Notes: generated by a model from the letters alone, not told the origin. DNA of 64,000 bases from Breviolum minutum Mf 1.05b.01 (GCA_000507305.1 DF240023.1:78776-142775); one strand, 5' to 3'; counted from the stretch's first letter, positions 20,691 to 32,093 are shown. A program made the numbers and translations.

Positions 20691-21612
20691 TGGTAAAGTG
20701 GGAAAAAACCGACAAGAAATCATGGGGGGGCGGTGAAAAATTCATGGGCCTGATTTTCCAGCCTATGAGTATCAAAGCGGGGATGACTTGTGAGGTTTCT
20801 GAAGTGATAAGTAACTAAGTGGAGGATCATCGCACCCAAAAATCAACCAGGATCACCAATTGTATCAGGCTCTTGGTAAAAACTTCAACCGCTCAAAGAT
20901 CAGGGAAAAAGACACACACCCAAAACCACCCCGAAACCAAAACAAACACACACTGATGACAGTTCTACATGATTGTCTGGTGAAGTGCGGAAAAGACCAA
21001 GTGCTCCACATTAAACCATTTTCAAACCATAGTCCTACTAGGTAGTCATCGTGGTGGATTAGAAATCCCACTTTCAATGTGGTCGAAGTTGTAGTTGCAG
21101 TTGTACAAAGGAAACGGTGTTGCAATCGAAAATTGTCCGTACTGAATCGAACGTGAGACGGATCTGAATCGAAAGTTGTTCGGAAATGGATCGAATTGGA
21201 CCGAAAATTGACATTGAATTGAAAATCGTTTGAGATGAGGCTCTTGGCTTAGCCTCACGCCATTTCAACGGCAGGTACGTTAAGGTGATCAGCCGTGATA
21301 TCCGCATGTATTGTGGCCGCTTCGTTGGACAATCGCACACAATACATGGATGGTCTTTGGCTTGTCAAAAAAGGCGGTACAACTCAGATCGCAAAGACAA
21401 CTGAGGGAATCCGGGTAGAAAAGTGACCCACGCTATTTATATATATATATAAACACATACGTCTACGTGTGTACAATGTATGTGTAAAGTGGAGCCGCTG
21501 GTACGATTGCAATCACTTTTGCGTGCAAGTGCTTCTCAATGTGCTAATCCTGCAGTTCAGATCGCAAAAGGCTGATTCACAGCTTCTTCAAAAACAAACA
21601 TTCATGAGCTGC

Positions 21613-22991
21613 CTACGTCGATGTAGTCTTCTCAAGGCCCTTCGGGCCGTAAGACGAGGCAACGTCTCTGCGCCATGCAGAAACAAGCTTTCGAAGGCCC
21701 TCTTCAAGACGAGCCGCAGAGAAAGCCATGTCGGTCTTTGAATACACCATTTGAGTCTTGATCATAGCAAGGGTTCCGAGAGGTAAATCTTCAAGGATCA
21801 AATTGACTGGGTAAGCCAGCGCGATATCCCTCACCTCCTGCGGAATTTTGGTTTGTTTACATCTTACGCGAGTAGTGCCAACATCCAGTGACTGGTACTC
21901 GTAGTCCGCAGGTGGAGTTGAAATCACACATACCGATGCAGCTGTAGTCATGGTGCAGTCGTAAAGCGGAGTGTAGGATATAGCACTGATCCTCACATCA
22001 GCTTCATTGGACGTCTTCACAAAAACAATGAACGTACTGAAAAGCGACAAAGGAATCACCTGGGCAATGCCGATCCGAAAGAATTGAACGTCTCCTGGAA
22101 GAGTTTGGCGGTACTTCATGAGTTCATCCTGTTGAGCATTCGTTTTGATGAACTTGAACGCTCGGAGTATGGGATCATAGCGTTGCCTCAACCATTGCGT
22201 CAATGACATTCCAGTGCCCCAGACAACCAATAGAGATCGTAACAAAGGATGAGGAACAAAACAAGCATCAGTTCCAGTGGATGGAATCGAGCAGAGTGCT
22301 GAAACATCAATGGGCGATCCAACGCCACTCTGTTGTCGTAGGTACCGGCGTCGGTCACATCTATCTCCACTTCAGGAGCAGGTCTGGACACCAAAAGAAT
22401 GCTGCCTGTGGTGCAGAAAGATACGGTGCAACCGTATCAGCATCAGAGAAATATCCCAACAACCAGCCATTCGGCTGATTGGAACAAGCTTGATAGCCTC
22501 TCTGAATCCTGAAGCCACACTTGGCTCGATATCGGACTGAAGTCTTGGAATTTGAGGAAAAGGCACTGCACCTTGCCGTTCGCCTCGAGGTACGTTGAGA
22601 ATATGATCGCATCCACGCAACCAAGGTCCATCAACAATCCAACTGTAGGTTCACTCCTCAATTGGGTAGCCTTCCACGATCCACCGTAGATAGCCTGTAC
22701 CTCTGTACCAGAAATTGGGTAACGTGCCAACATTAAAGTACTTGCACACCCTGGGATTGGTGAGAGCAGGAGCACTTACTGTGGCATCATTGAAGATCTC
22801 AATGTCGCTTGAAGCTTGATGGGCTTTCCGGCCCAGTCTAGCCTTCTTAGTCTTCCAAGTCTCATCAGTCTTTGGGGCGTCACCTTCTTGACGATCGGCC
22901 GCGGCGGTGTAGTAGCCTCTTTAGCTTTAGGCTGAGCCTTAGCTTTGGCATTCTTCACCATCGCAAAAATGGAACGAAAATCAGCAACCAA
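21613..22991 (-). pseudogene. Frame-broken coding region, possibly endogenous RNA-virus capsid-like
   Basis: A chain of minus-strand open segments covers about 1.38 kb in changing frames. The chain starts with a lysine/proline-rich basic segment near 22955 (KNAKAKAQPKAKE). It is followed by ISGTEVQAIYGGSWKATQ (22.4-22.7 kb) and APEVEIDVTDAGTYDNR (about 22.38 kb), and ends with the longest intact piece (21613-22245), which is beta-strand-like with Tyr/Phe-rich strands. Breaks fall near 22.8, 22.44 and 22.25 kb. A basic arm followed by beta-rich domains over roughly 450 codons would fit a small RNA-virus coat protein; dinoflagellate genomes are known to carry such non-retroviral insertions related to dinornaviruses. 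No residue-level family match could be verified, and a decayed or spliced host gene is the alternative. Confidence 0.3.
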
Positions 22992-23739
22992 GGGCTGGGG
23001 AAAAGTGTCGTTTTTTTCAATCTATTTCTTTGCCGCCTTTTTACTCCCTTATATCCCTTCTTCTCTTTGAAGTCTTCGGATGTTTGCCTTTTTGGTTTTT
23101 GAGGGCCGGACACTGAAGCGCACGGATGTTCTGGAGCCCTACGCAAAGCTTTGGAGCCAAAAACGCGAAAACCACACTAACCGTGCAAAACTCACAAAAC
23201 ACGACAACTCAACGCTGCTGGTTTTCGCAAAACGCTTGCAAAACGCCTCTACGTCGCTTTACTTTCTTACCGTTTTGGCCTAACTTAGCCCCTGCTTTGT
23301 GGAATTGAAAACGCGAAAATCGAAGTTTGAAATCGGAAGTTGTTACAAACATGAGAAGAGAAACTGTTGCAAAATCGACAAATCGGAAAATCGGGAGAAA
23401 TCAGCCTATTTTTCAACGAATCGAACATAGCATCATGAAGTCAAAACCAACTCACCGTGTTTCTAGGTGTGTTCACACACACACAATTTCTTGATCTGAC
23501 ACTTGTGCCAACAAAAATTGAAAAACACATTGAAAAATCATAAAAATCCCTTCAGATGCCATTCTGCTGGGTAGCGAATTGAAGAGGGATTCTTACGAGG
23601 GGCTATATACTGATCCCCCTAACCACCGAGGCAATTGGTTTTTCCTCACTCCTCTTCCTGCCGATCCTCTGATCTGAATCATGTGATAAAAAATCATCTA
23701 GGGGGGAAAGCTTGGGGTTCCGAAGATCCCACAGGGAAC

Positions 23740-23797
23740 CTCCTTGGGAAGCTTGGGAATAGCTGGGAAGATCTCTCTCCATCCCATGCCCACCAGC
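23740..23797 (-). CDS. Putative micro-exon
   Basis: The acceptor TTCCTTCCAG and a GTTCCC donor bracket AGGHGMERDLPSYSQASQG. The phase is 0 at entry and 1 at exit. It fits the minus-strand micro-exon chain that continues to higher coordinates. 22992-23739 and 23798-24349 show no other gene signal. Confidence 0.35.
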
Positions 23798-24349
23798 CTG
23801 GAAGGAAGCTAACGCCTGCCGCGTTAGGCACACACAATTTTCCCGGAAAAAGACCGATCACTTCACCCTGACGTATTACCTAAATTGTAACTCATATATA
23901 TTCACGTGGTCAAAACAAAACACCAAAAGAAGATTGTAGGCGGACCCACTAAGTTGAACTAGAAGCAGAAACCTCGGCTTAGAAGCAATCGTGACGTTAG
24001 AGATTCGAAAATAGCCACGATTGGCTTGACAAATTCAGAAGTTCAGCCAGAAGTTTCCGAAAATGTTCCTGCTGGTTTCAAAGAATTCTTCTAGGTGGGT
24101 GATTTAGTGGAAAATGTTTCAGCCAAATGACATTTTATACTATGATTCTTTTAAACCTGAATTAAGAAAATTTTGGGAGGGATTCCCTTACCAAACCGCC
24201 AGGATCAAATGATAAGGTGATGAAACCCCTAACGAATCCTTTGAAGCGTCGAAACGAGTGGCTGGTGCATCCATTTGCCAAGAGAAGACTACAAAATTAA
24301 AGTAAATCAACGATAGGTGACAGGGCCAAGAATTTTTTGCCACAACCAC

Positions 24350-24392
24350 GCGTTAGCAGAGCCTGCTTGGCTACCTCCAAGTTCTTCTTGGC
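24350..24392 (-). CDS. Coiled-coil micro-exon
   Basis: After a pyrimidine-rich acceptor (CCTTTTTTGTGGAG) the frame reads EAKKNLEVAKQALLT and meets a GTGGTT donor (phase 0 to 1). The Lys/Glu/Leu/Ala pattern is typical of a heptad helix and is like the exons at 25631 and 26482. Confidence 0.4.
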
Positions 24393-24472
24393 CTCCACAA
24401 AAAAGGAAAAAAAGGCACCAGAAAGGTCAAAAACGACTAGAGCAGGCCATGAAAATCGTTCAAAAGATACAA

Positions 24473-24591
24473 GATGGGCCCCATAAATGGGGGTCATGAC
24501 TCCTGTAAATGGCCTTATAAATTTAATGGGTAACTGGGGTTATAACCCCTATATGGAATTATAGCTCTACTTAAAACTGGTAGGGGCCCAC
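24473..24591. mobile_element. Inverted-repeat element family E
   Basis: It begins ATGGGCCCCATAAATGGGGG and ends TGGTAGGGGCCCA. The interior holds AATGGGTAACTGGGGTTATA, as at 14650. Confidence 0.65.
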
Positions 24592-24693
24592 GCAGTAACC
24601 ATCTCGAATGTTTGACCCCCCAATGTGTGGATGGTACATCTTGGAATGTTTTTGCGTCACTCGTCCCAGGATGCAATCCTCACCACTCACCAG

Positions 24694-24729
24694 GAGGATC
24701 ATTCAGTTTTCAACCACGGCGATCCGGAG
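24694..24729 (+). CDS. Possible + strand micro-exon
   Basis: CTCACCACTCACCAG then 12 codons (EDHSVFNHGDPE) then GTAAGACT, both boundaries canonical and phase 0. It would be the only + strand exon in this part of the window, so it may be coincidental. Confidence 0.2.
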
Positions 24730-25314
24730 GTAAGACTTTCGCTGACCAATATTACTGGCAGCGGCAGGGGTTTCGCATCCCAAATTACATACATTGGGGT
24801 CTGCCTCAACCCTGGTTCATGGTAAGAAAGGAATCATCACTATGAATCATATGTGCCAGGTTTAAACTCGGTATATTGGAGATGGTCATCCCACCTTTAG
24901 TAAGAAACCTTACAATAGGTATACAAACCCCTAGTATTGGGTTGATGACCATCCCCTATTATATATGTATATATATATATACAGAAATTATAGTAGTTTA
25001 GACCCTGGCACCTCTTATATCTTCCCAAAAAAAACTCTTTGTACTGGGATACGTTTGACGCCACCTGGAATCGGCGTTCCAAATTCCCAGTAAAGTCGTC
25101 CAAACATTTTCAGGCTTCCAATTTTTTTGCACCGTGAACCATTGGGTTTTTCCCAGGAGAAAAGAAAACTTCATCAGATTTCAACTTAACATAAAATCCA
25201 AAATTGTTGATTTGAATACTCAAATTGTGTTGCTAAGAAGCAACAAATCACTAACATGTGCTGATTCAAAACCCGGAGAAAAATCCCTCCTTTTTCTCAT
25301 CGCTCCCTCTCATC

Positions 25315-25397
25315 CGACTCGCCTTCTCAGCAGCTGCAAGTTTCATCCGATGTCCCGACGCAGCTTCTTGGTACTCGGAATCTTTGACCTTTCGAGT
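25315..25397 (-). CDS. Coiled-coil exon
   Basis: Open as VKDSEYQEAASGHRMKLAA then AEKASRMRG. An Ala/Glu/Lys/Met-rich helix. The boundaries are approximate (AG after CTCGAAAG; end near GGAGCG). It sits between the micro-exons at 24350 and 25631 on the same strand. Confidence 0.35.
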
Positions 25398-25630
25398 CGA
25401 TAAATGTGTTGTTGCCAGTCTCAGGTCAAAAAGGTCCACCTTCCAAAAACAAAAGAACAGGTCAAGGACTAAAGCGTTACTCATGTAGACTTTTCAAAAA
25501 TCACCAACCTCCAAAAAAAGAGAAACAACAACAACAAAACACTTCCATGTGCTTTCCCCTAACAAAGAGGCACTAAATGGAGGCTTCCATTCCCACTAAA
25601 ACAAAAAAAAACGCAGCTCAGCAGCTGCAC

Positions 25631-25699
25631 CTCTGCTTCATCACGAGCCTTTGAAGCTTCTTCCGTCGCTTTTGTTGCTTTGCTCTGCGCCTTTGCCGC
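25631..25699 (-). CDS. Coiled-coil micro-exon, 23 codons
   Basis: The acceptor CGATTTCAG and a GTGCAG donor enclose AAKAQSKATKATEEASKA then RDEAE, phase 0 at both ends. The repeating A..KA pattern is a textbook long helix. This is one of the clearest exons of the minus-strand chain. It has no start codon and cannot stand alone. Confidence 0.5.
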
Positions 25700-25847
25700 C
25701 TGAAATCGGTTTTTTCAAAGGTCAACGACAACGACGGGGGGGCTTAGGGGAGAGCAGCCTACAAAACACAACAACACAAAGGAACAAAACATACAGAAAC
25801 ACAACAAGAAAAAAGTACCGCAAAGCTCAAAAGGATCCAACAACAGT

Positions 25848-26134
<287 letters not shown>

Positions 26135-26481
26135 GTTTTTTTTCCAAAAAAGATGTGGAAATACGGAAATACTGCTTGGTTCTTAAGCATACATATCATT
26201 ACGAACTTTTAATGCCCATGAGAGGAGTAAGATTGAAAAAAAAAACTCCGTGTTCAGGATCATGGATGTGGGCACCCCAAAATTCCTCTTCATAACACTT
26301 CCCCCCGTTGAACCGAGTTTATTCACAGCTGGAAACTGTGGAAGTCATGAAGCTTTGGCAAAAAAAAGGGGGCACCATCCATTAGGTCCACCAAGCTTCA
26401 AAAAAAGGGTGGAAAAAAACCTGAAAGAAACGTGGCTTTTCCTGGGGATGGGTTGGGTAAACCTACGGGTTTTCCACCCAC

Positions 26482-26520
26482 CGCCTCTTTGGTCACCTTC
26501 TTCAGTTCTTCTTCCTTGGC
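26482..26520 (-). CDS. Coiled-coil micro-exon, 13 codons
   Basis: CTGCGGCCAG then AKEEELKKVTKEA then GTGGGTGG; phase 0 at both ends. It is similar in composition and phase to 25631 and 28477, supporting one coiled-coil gene. Confidence 0.45.
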
Positions 26521-26597
26521 CTGGCCGCAGAAACCAACTTTTCAAGGCAGCGAATGGTGGGCCCAACAAAAAAACACGGTCGTGACATCACGGATGT

Positions 26598-26693
26598 TAC
26601 CCTCCACGGAATTAACATATCCCACCTTGGGAAAAGGAAAATCATCTTCAAAATGCCATTTTGGGGGGATATGTTAGTTTCCTGGAAGTTAGT
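26598..26693. mobile_element. AAACTAACA-superfamily element (family C)
   Basis: The left end CCACGGAATTAACATATCCC pairs with the right end GGGATATGTTAGTTTCCTGG. The first 55 bp or so are nearly identical to 37869-37965, implying a recent common source. Confidence 0.8.
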
Positions 26694-26893
26694 TACTCTA
26701 GTTTTTTCCCATGACTTGCTGGAAGGATATATCAACCTGTTTTGGAAAAGCCAAAATGTTTGTTTCAAACGTGTCCTTGTTTGGGATGGTACCCAAGGAG
26801 CCCCTGAAATTCTGAAACAAGGGGATATACCCAATAAATACACCCATTATATAAGGTGTATATGGGGTTGATTATTGGATGTTTTTATATTAG

Positions 26894-27010
26894 ACCCCTG
26901 GAACATTAACGGCTAAACAACACAAAATCATGGAGGTTTGGTTCAAACGATTTTTCCTTTTCAAATCGGTGATTTTGAGGTTCCAGCCAGAAATTTTCTT
27001 CCAGGGTGTA
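26894..27010. mobile_element. Inverted-repeat element family G, diverged
   Basis: It begins CCCCTGGAACATTAACGGCT and ends TTCTTCCAGGGTGTA. The internal ATGGAGGTTTGGTTCAAA is the reverse of the interior at 18558, so this copy is inverted relative to 18502. Confidence 0.65.
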
Positions 27011-27107
27011 TCAAGAAATCCGGCAAAAATGTTGCACCAGTTCGGTTGAAATCCGGTGAAAAAAAAATCGGAGAACAACCAGGAGGGTTTTTCCCATAGA
27101 TTGCCAT

Positions 27108-27209
27108 CCCTGAAACTAACAGTTCGCACCTGAAAATGGGCCATCTCAAAAGGAAACCATCGTCTTCCAACCATCCATGTTTAGGTGCTATGTCTGTTAG
27201 TTTCAGGGA
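27108..27209. mobile_element. AAACTAACA-superfamily element (family A), well preserved
   Basis: Left end CCCTGAAACTAACAG, right end CTGTTAGTTTCAGGG. The interior has GCACCTGAAAATGGGCC and CGTCTTCCAACCATCC, shared with 16617, 27408 and 43533. Confidence 0.85.
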
Positions 27210-27407
27210 GGATAGACTTGATGTTTAATAGAGATCCTTATAGTGCTCAATTATAATCCCCCTCCCCTCAAGTCTTGAAGCTTCAACAGTATAACCAGCC
27301 GCGCAGTTGCAAGGGGCCGCGCTTCAAGGAATTTTGAGATGAACGAAGGGGGGCCGGAGAATCTCCAGGTTTGCTAGGAAGGATCCCTTCATTGATTCAT
27401 ATACCCT

Positions 27408-27502
27408 CCCTGAAACTAACATAGCACCTAAAAATGGATGGTTGGAATATTAGTTTCCTTTTGAGATGGCCCATTTTCAGGTGCTATGTTAGTTTCAGGG
27501 AG
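27408..27502. mobile_element. AAACTAACA-superfamily element (family A), well preserved
   Basis: It starts CCCTGAAACTAACATAGC and ends GCTATGTTAGTTTCAGGG, 18 exact complementary bases and about 26 overall. It lies 200 bp from the copy at 27108 and is followed by a TA run. Confidence 0.9.
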
Positions 27503-28183
27503 TGTATATATATATATATATCACACACATTTGCTCGCTGGGATTTTCCATATGCCGTCCAGCTTGCTCACTTTACCATGGTCAGGAAATTTGATCTGTC
27601 CAACTAACCAGTGTACCAACCAGTGTACCTATGAACCAAAGATTTGAAAATCATAGAAAAAAAAAAAAAAACACACCCCAAATCTGTGCAACAGCGAGGT
27701 AAAACCTCTGGGAAGTTCATTTTTTGAAAAGAAAGGAAAGGTTCGTCTATTTTGGTCTTCCAAGCATCATTTTTGGGTAGGCCTCTGTCTAATTTCAGGG
27801 GATATGTATCTTGGGATATGAAGGCCCCCTAGGTTTCACCGTCCACCATTGCCCTGTGGGTTTAGGCAAATAAATGATCCACATGTGTGTATTTGAATAT
27901 TCCTATTTTCATACTTACTCTACAACGATTATGAATGAGAAAGTCGAAAATCAACTGCGTATCTACCCGTGTGTAGACACATGTGATATGTATACGTATG
28001 GATGATTAGGGTATAACTAATCTATTCAGTAACAGTGCTAAATCAAGGTGAAACGACAATTGCAGAAGATGGGGCTTTAAACTACAAAAAAAAAGAGCCG
28101 CTACTCAGAATATCTTAACCCTCCCCACTTTCCCACCTAAAAAAATGTTTCTGTTTAACCCTTGTTTCGGCGAGTAAAGGTAC

Positions 28184-28203
28184 ATCGATGAATATTCATC
28201 GAT
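28184..28203. other. Perfect 20-bp palindrome
   Basis: ATCGATGAATATTCATCGAT reads identically on both strands. Its role is unknown; it may be chance or a cruciform or binding site. 27503-28183 is otherwise without a supported feature. Confidence 0.6.
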
Positions 28204-28306
28204 AACGTCGATGATTCATGATGCTTAATCAAGGTAAGAAAACCATTCAACCAATTTCACCACGAATTTCTTCTTTGCGATGTCTTCATCAAGGAATCCG
28301 GCACCA

Positions 28307-28390
28307 CCTAGGATGTATAAAAACCTTGTAAATAATGGCATATTTACCAAACCAACTGGTTAGCCACGCTGGATTTCTGAACCAGCCATC
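28307..28390 (+). repeat. Family I repeat fragment
   Basis: AAACCTTGTAAATAATGG, then CCAACTGGTTAGC and CTGGATTTCTGAACCA. Related words recur at 28550-28640, at 1395-1455 and, inverted, at 50882-51125. Confidence 0.5.
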
Positions 28391-28476
28391 AACAGTCCTT
28401 TGGCCCTCCCCACGCCAGGTCATCCACTTGTCATGCCATCACTCCGACCCAGACGATTCGTCTCTGGGGAGTCCAC

Positions 28477-28503
28477 CTTGGACTTCTCTTCTAATTCCTT
28501 TGC
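28477..28503 (-). CDS. Coiled-coil micro-exon, 9 codons
   Basis: AACCTTCCAG then AKELEEKSK then GTGGAC, phase 0 at both ends. If the first GT is not used, the frame stays open as VDSPETNRLGRSDG to a later stop. It belongs with the Lys/Glu exons of the chain. Confidence 0.4.
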
Positions 28504-28629
28504 CTGGAAGGTTCAACATCTAAAATCTGGCGAGGTTCAACCACCCCGGGATTTCTAATATAAAACCCTTGTAAAATAATGGTAGATAAACGACCAACCT
28601 CACCTTAACTGGTGAGTTAGCAGGATTTC

Positions 28630-28738
28630 GAGTTAGTGGTTGAACCAACCCATCTTGAACAAAATGCTCTTCAAATTGGATCATGAAACCCCCAATTTTT
28701 GGCGGTGAAAATAAAACATCTTTGAAACCACCACCTAC
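28630..28738. repeat. Dispersed repeat family D
   Basis: AGTGGTTGAACCAACCCAT, a middle block around CCCCCAATTTTTGGCGGTG, and the end TTTGAAACCACCACCTA. The two ends are loosely complementary. Family copies: 32094, 43080, 54027 and 57745. Confidence 0.7.
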
Positions 28739-29347
28739 TGTAGCTTTGGAAGGAAAAGGAAATCGTGCATTTGTTTCAAAGATCAAAAATTAAAGATGAA
28801 GGACGAATTATCCAAGCAAAAGGTCATAGAAAAAGACAAATATTAGCATATTAGCATTAGATGAGGCTGCTTTTCCCAGTACAAAATGGTAGTTTTCATT
28901 ACTGTTTTTGAAGAGGCTTCCCATGTTGGGTTTTTTCAACACAGAAATGCCTGGTTTTTTGAACAACTGGAGGTAGATCTCAATAAAATTCACCTGTATC
29001 TATTCCAAGGTTCAATCAGCTTTCTATTTTTTGTAGCCCAAAATCTATCCTTTTGACCTATCAATTCAGGATCAAATCACCAATGCTTTTTCTCATGTGT
29101 TCGAAAAGTTCGAAGGCTCTTCACCCTGAGCATTTACTCTTCCTCGCCATGATTACAATGGAAGTGGCAAACTACCCTAAAGGAGACTAAAATTAGGGAC
29201 CCATTTTTCCACTGAACCCATGGATCATGGGAGAACGAATTTTAACTGGCGCTGAAAACAAACCCCAGAGATTCCAACACCACTGGACGTTTACTTCGAG
29301 GAAAAAATTCCAACCCCCTTCTCCGCAAAAAATCGACCCGTTGCACA

Positions 29348-29455
29348 GGGGGCATTACCAACCAAAACAATACATTGTTATAAGGGAAATCCCTCAAAAT
29401 TGCCATTTGTATTGTTTCATTCCCCACAAAATGGGCAATTTCATGACCCCTTAGT
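29348..29455 (+). repeat. Dispersed repeat family H
   Basis: GGGGGCATTACCAACC, AAGGGAAATCCCTCAAAAT and GGGCAATTTCATGACCCC. It matches 49695-49805 closely, and inverted fragments lie at 34408-34480. The ends GGG(G)TCAT/ATGACCCC are complementary. Confidence 0.7.
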
Positions 29456-29658
29456 TGCACCTGGATCGTTTTTTTTTCCGGAAGGGGGGTTGAAGAAGTT
29501 CCTGCTCTTTAAAAAAAAACGGGGAAACTGAAAACTATCCAACAGGATGCTGTGTTTTTTGTTTGGGTCTGAAAGGGAAGTCGCCGTTTTTAACTGTTTT
29601 CTTTTTGGGTTTTTCCATCCCTTTTTTCGTGTTTTGATCCTGATTTTTTTTTTCGAAC

Positions 29659-29721
29659 CAAGAATTTCACGCTCGGAGATTTCCCCCATCAGCTTTTGAA
29701 GTGCTGCCGGCTTGCCATGTC
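29659..29721 (-). CDS. Putative micro-exon
   Basis: The acceptor GAAAGGTCAG and donor GTTCG surround GHGKPAALQKLMGEISE then REIL (phase 1 in, phase 1 out). The amphipathic, acidic helix fits the chain, but the phase differs from its phase-0 neighbours, so an intervening exon or another boundary is implied. Confidence 0.4.
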
Positions 29722-29865
29722 CTGACCTTTCACAACCCCTTATGAAAAAAAAACTAAGCACACCCAAAAAAACACCCTGGGGGGGTTTTGTTGAAAAAAA
29801 CATGTAAAATATGTGTGTTGTTTATGCTAACGGACTGGAAACCGTACGTGTAAAATGGCACTTTT

Positions 29866-30634
29866 TCAAAGTGCTACGGAATGGACTGCTTCGGTACATA
29901 CTTTACACATGTCCAAACCTGTAATGTAACCCGTGTTCAAAGTGCTACGGAATGGACTGCTTCGGTACATACTTTACACATGTCCAAACCTGTAATGTAA
30001 CCCGTGTTCAAAGTGCTACGGAATGGACTGCTTCGGTACATACTTTACACATGTCCAAACCTGTAATGTAACCCGTGTTCAAAGTGCTACGGAATGGACT
30101 GCTTCGGTACATACTTTACACATGTCCAAACCTGTAATGTAACCCGTGTTCAAAGTGCTACGGAATGGACTGCTTCGGTACATACTTTACACATGTCCAA
30201 ACCTGTAATGTAACCCGTGTTCAAAGTGCTACGGAATGGACTGCTTCGGTACATACTTTACACATGTCCAAACCTGTAATGTAACCCGTGTTCAAAGTGC
30301 TACGGAATGGACTGCTTCGGTACATACTTTACACATGTCCAAACCTGTAATGTAACCCGTGTTCAAAGTGCTACGGAATGGACTGCTTCGGTACATACTT
30401 TACACATGTCCAAACCTGTAATGTAACCCGTGTTCAAAGTGCTACGGAATGGACTGCTTCGGTACATACTTTACACATGTCCAAACATGTAATGTAACCC
30501 GTGTTCACACTGCTACGGAATGGACTGCTTCGGTACATACTTTACACATGTCCAAACATGTAATGTAACCTGTGTTCACACTGCTACGGAATGGACTGCT
30601 TCGGTACATACTTTACCCATGTCCAAACATGTAA
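29866..30634 (+). repeat. 71-bp minisatellite, about 11 copies
   Basis: Unit with landmarks TCAAAGTGCTACGGAATGG, CTGCTTCGGTACATACTT and TACACATGTCCAAACCTG. Copies start at 29866, 29937, 30008 and so on every 71 bp. The first eight or so are essentially identical, while the last three share changes (CACACTGC, AAACATGTAATG, TTACCCATG), showing homogenisation of one side. It is not a CRISPR array: there are no variable spacers. Confidence 0.97.
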
Positions 30635-30993
30635 TGAGGTTTGAAAATGCCTCATGCCTGGACTTGTGCAAGATCACAGCAAAAAGGTTCCGAAGCTAGA
30701 CTTGACAAAAAGCGCGACGAAAATGTAGCTGATACCACAGCGAAACGAAAAACGGCTCAAAAAACGAACCCCATTTTCAGGGCCCAAAAAATATGGACAT
30801 GTTACAATTCCATGCAAATAACAATGTTTCAGTGACGTTTTTTTTCTGCCCATTGTAATTGCGCAGATTTTAGAGAAATTCTGAAATTGCAATGTTACAA
30901 AAACATCAGAATTTCCACGTTTTTCTGTTGTTCACAGGAGATGTTTTCTTTTAAAAGTCATGCAACGACACGCGCGGAAAACAGTCCGCCGGG

Positions 30994-31781
30994 TTGTTTA
31001 TGCTGGCGGGTCCCGGAACGACCCCGCTGCATTTTAGCTTTTTTTGGGCTAGGGGTGGGGTGGGGGGATGATACAGTTCTTTGCACTTGTACACATGTTG
31101 AATGCTACGCAACTTGTCTGGGGTGGGTGGGGTGGGGGATGATAACGTTCCTTGCACTTGTACACATGTTGAATGCTACGCAACTTGTCTGGGGTGGGTG
31201 GGGTTGGGGGATGATAACGTTCCTTGCACTTGTACACATGTTGAATGCTACGCAACTTGTCTGGGGTGGGTGGGTTGGGGGATGATAACGTTCCTTGCAC
31301 TTGTACACATGTTGAATGCTACGCAACTTGTCTGGGGCGGGTGGGTGGGGGGATGATAACGTTTCTTTGCACTTGTACACATGTTGAATGCTACGCAACT
31401 TGACTTGAAAGGTTTCTTAGGACGCAGTGTTTCTTCAAAAAACAACGCGAGAGAAGTGAATCCTCGCTTGAAAACTTATGTCTATGCCTATATGTTCCGA
31501 CGAAATGCGGACAATGTATGGCATGAGACGGGACAACTGTGCAAAGGATGACGACAAAGCAAAAAAAAGTGAGCAGATCTGAGTGCTTTCCCCAAAATTC
31601 ACATGGGACTGTGGCAAAACGCCGATTTCGATTCAAAGCCTTGCGTTTTACAGCATTTTGGATCCCCCCCTTTTAACTCCATCACCTCAAAATACTGTAA
31701 GGGTTACAAATTCCACAAAAAGGAAGATTTCAAAATGCTGAAAAACCGCGGGGTCGTTCCGGGACCCGTGACCTTGTTTAT
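30994..31781. mobile_element. Inverted-repeat element with 8-bp target duplication, containing a minisatellite
   Basis: TTGTTTAT occurs exactly at 30994-31001 and 31774-31781. Inside, five bases from each copy, lie complementary blocks (GTCCCGGAACGACCCC on the left, GGGGTCGTTCCGGGAC on the right; 21 bp exact in full). An 8-bp duplication is characteristic of hAT-type transposition. The interior (772 bp) has no transposase frame, so it would be non-autonomous. It encloses the 31081-31400 array. Confidence 0.65.
31081..31400 (+). repeat. 71/72-bp minisatellite, 4.5 copies
   Basis: Unit begins TTGCACTTGTACACATGTTG, continues AATGCTACGCAACTTGTCTG and ends in a G-rich GGGTGGG stretch of variable length plus GATGATAACGTT. 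Starts at 31081, 31152, 31224, 31295 and 31367. Open frames here are repeat translations. Confidence 0.95.
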
Positions 31782-32093
31782 TTTATGTTTTTTGTCGGAA
31801 AAAATGGAACTCTGCATGTGTGTCAAATGTTTTTTGTTGAACCATCTAGTTGTCTAGTTCCAGTTACCACTATATCTATATCAGGTTTCCCGATCGACCC
31901 CTGGTTCCAAATATATAGGGAACTGGAAGATGAGGGATAGCTATAAGTAGGGTCCATAACTCCCTTTATAGGGCTTATTTCACCCCAGTGACTCTGACCC
32001 ATTGATTTTCCAGCCATTTGTAAGGGTTATACAAAAATATAATTCCATCAAAAAAACCTGGCCCCGGGACCACCTGATATATTTGGAAAACTG

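Noticed and set aside
29866-31400. CRISPR-like regular repeats
   Set aside because: Units are contiguous 71-bp tandem copies without unique spacers, in a eukaryotic context.
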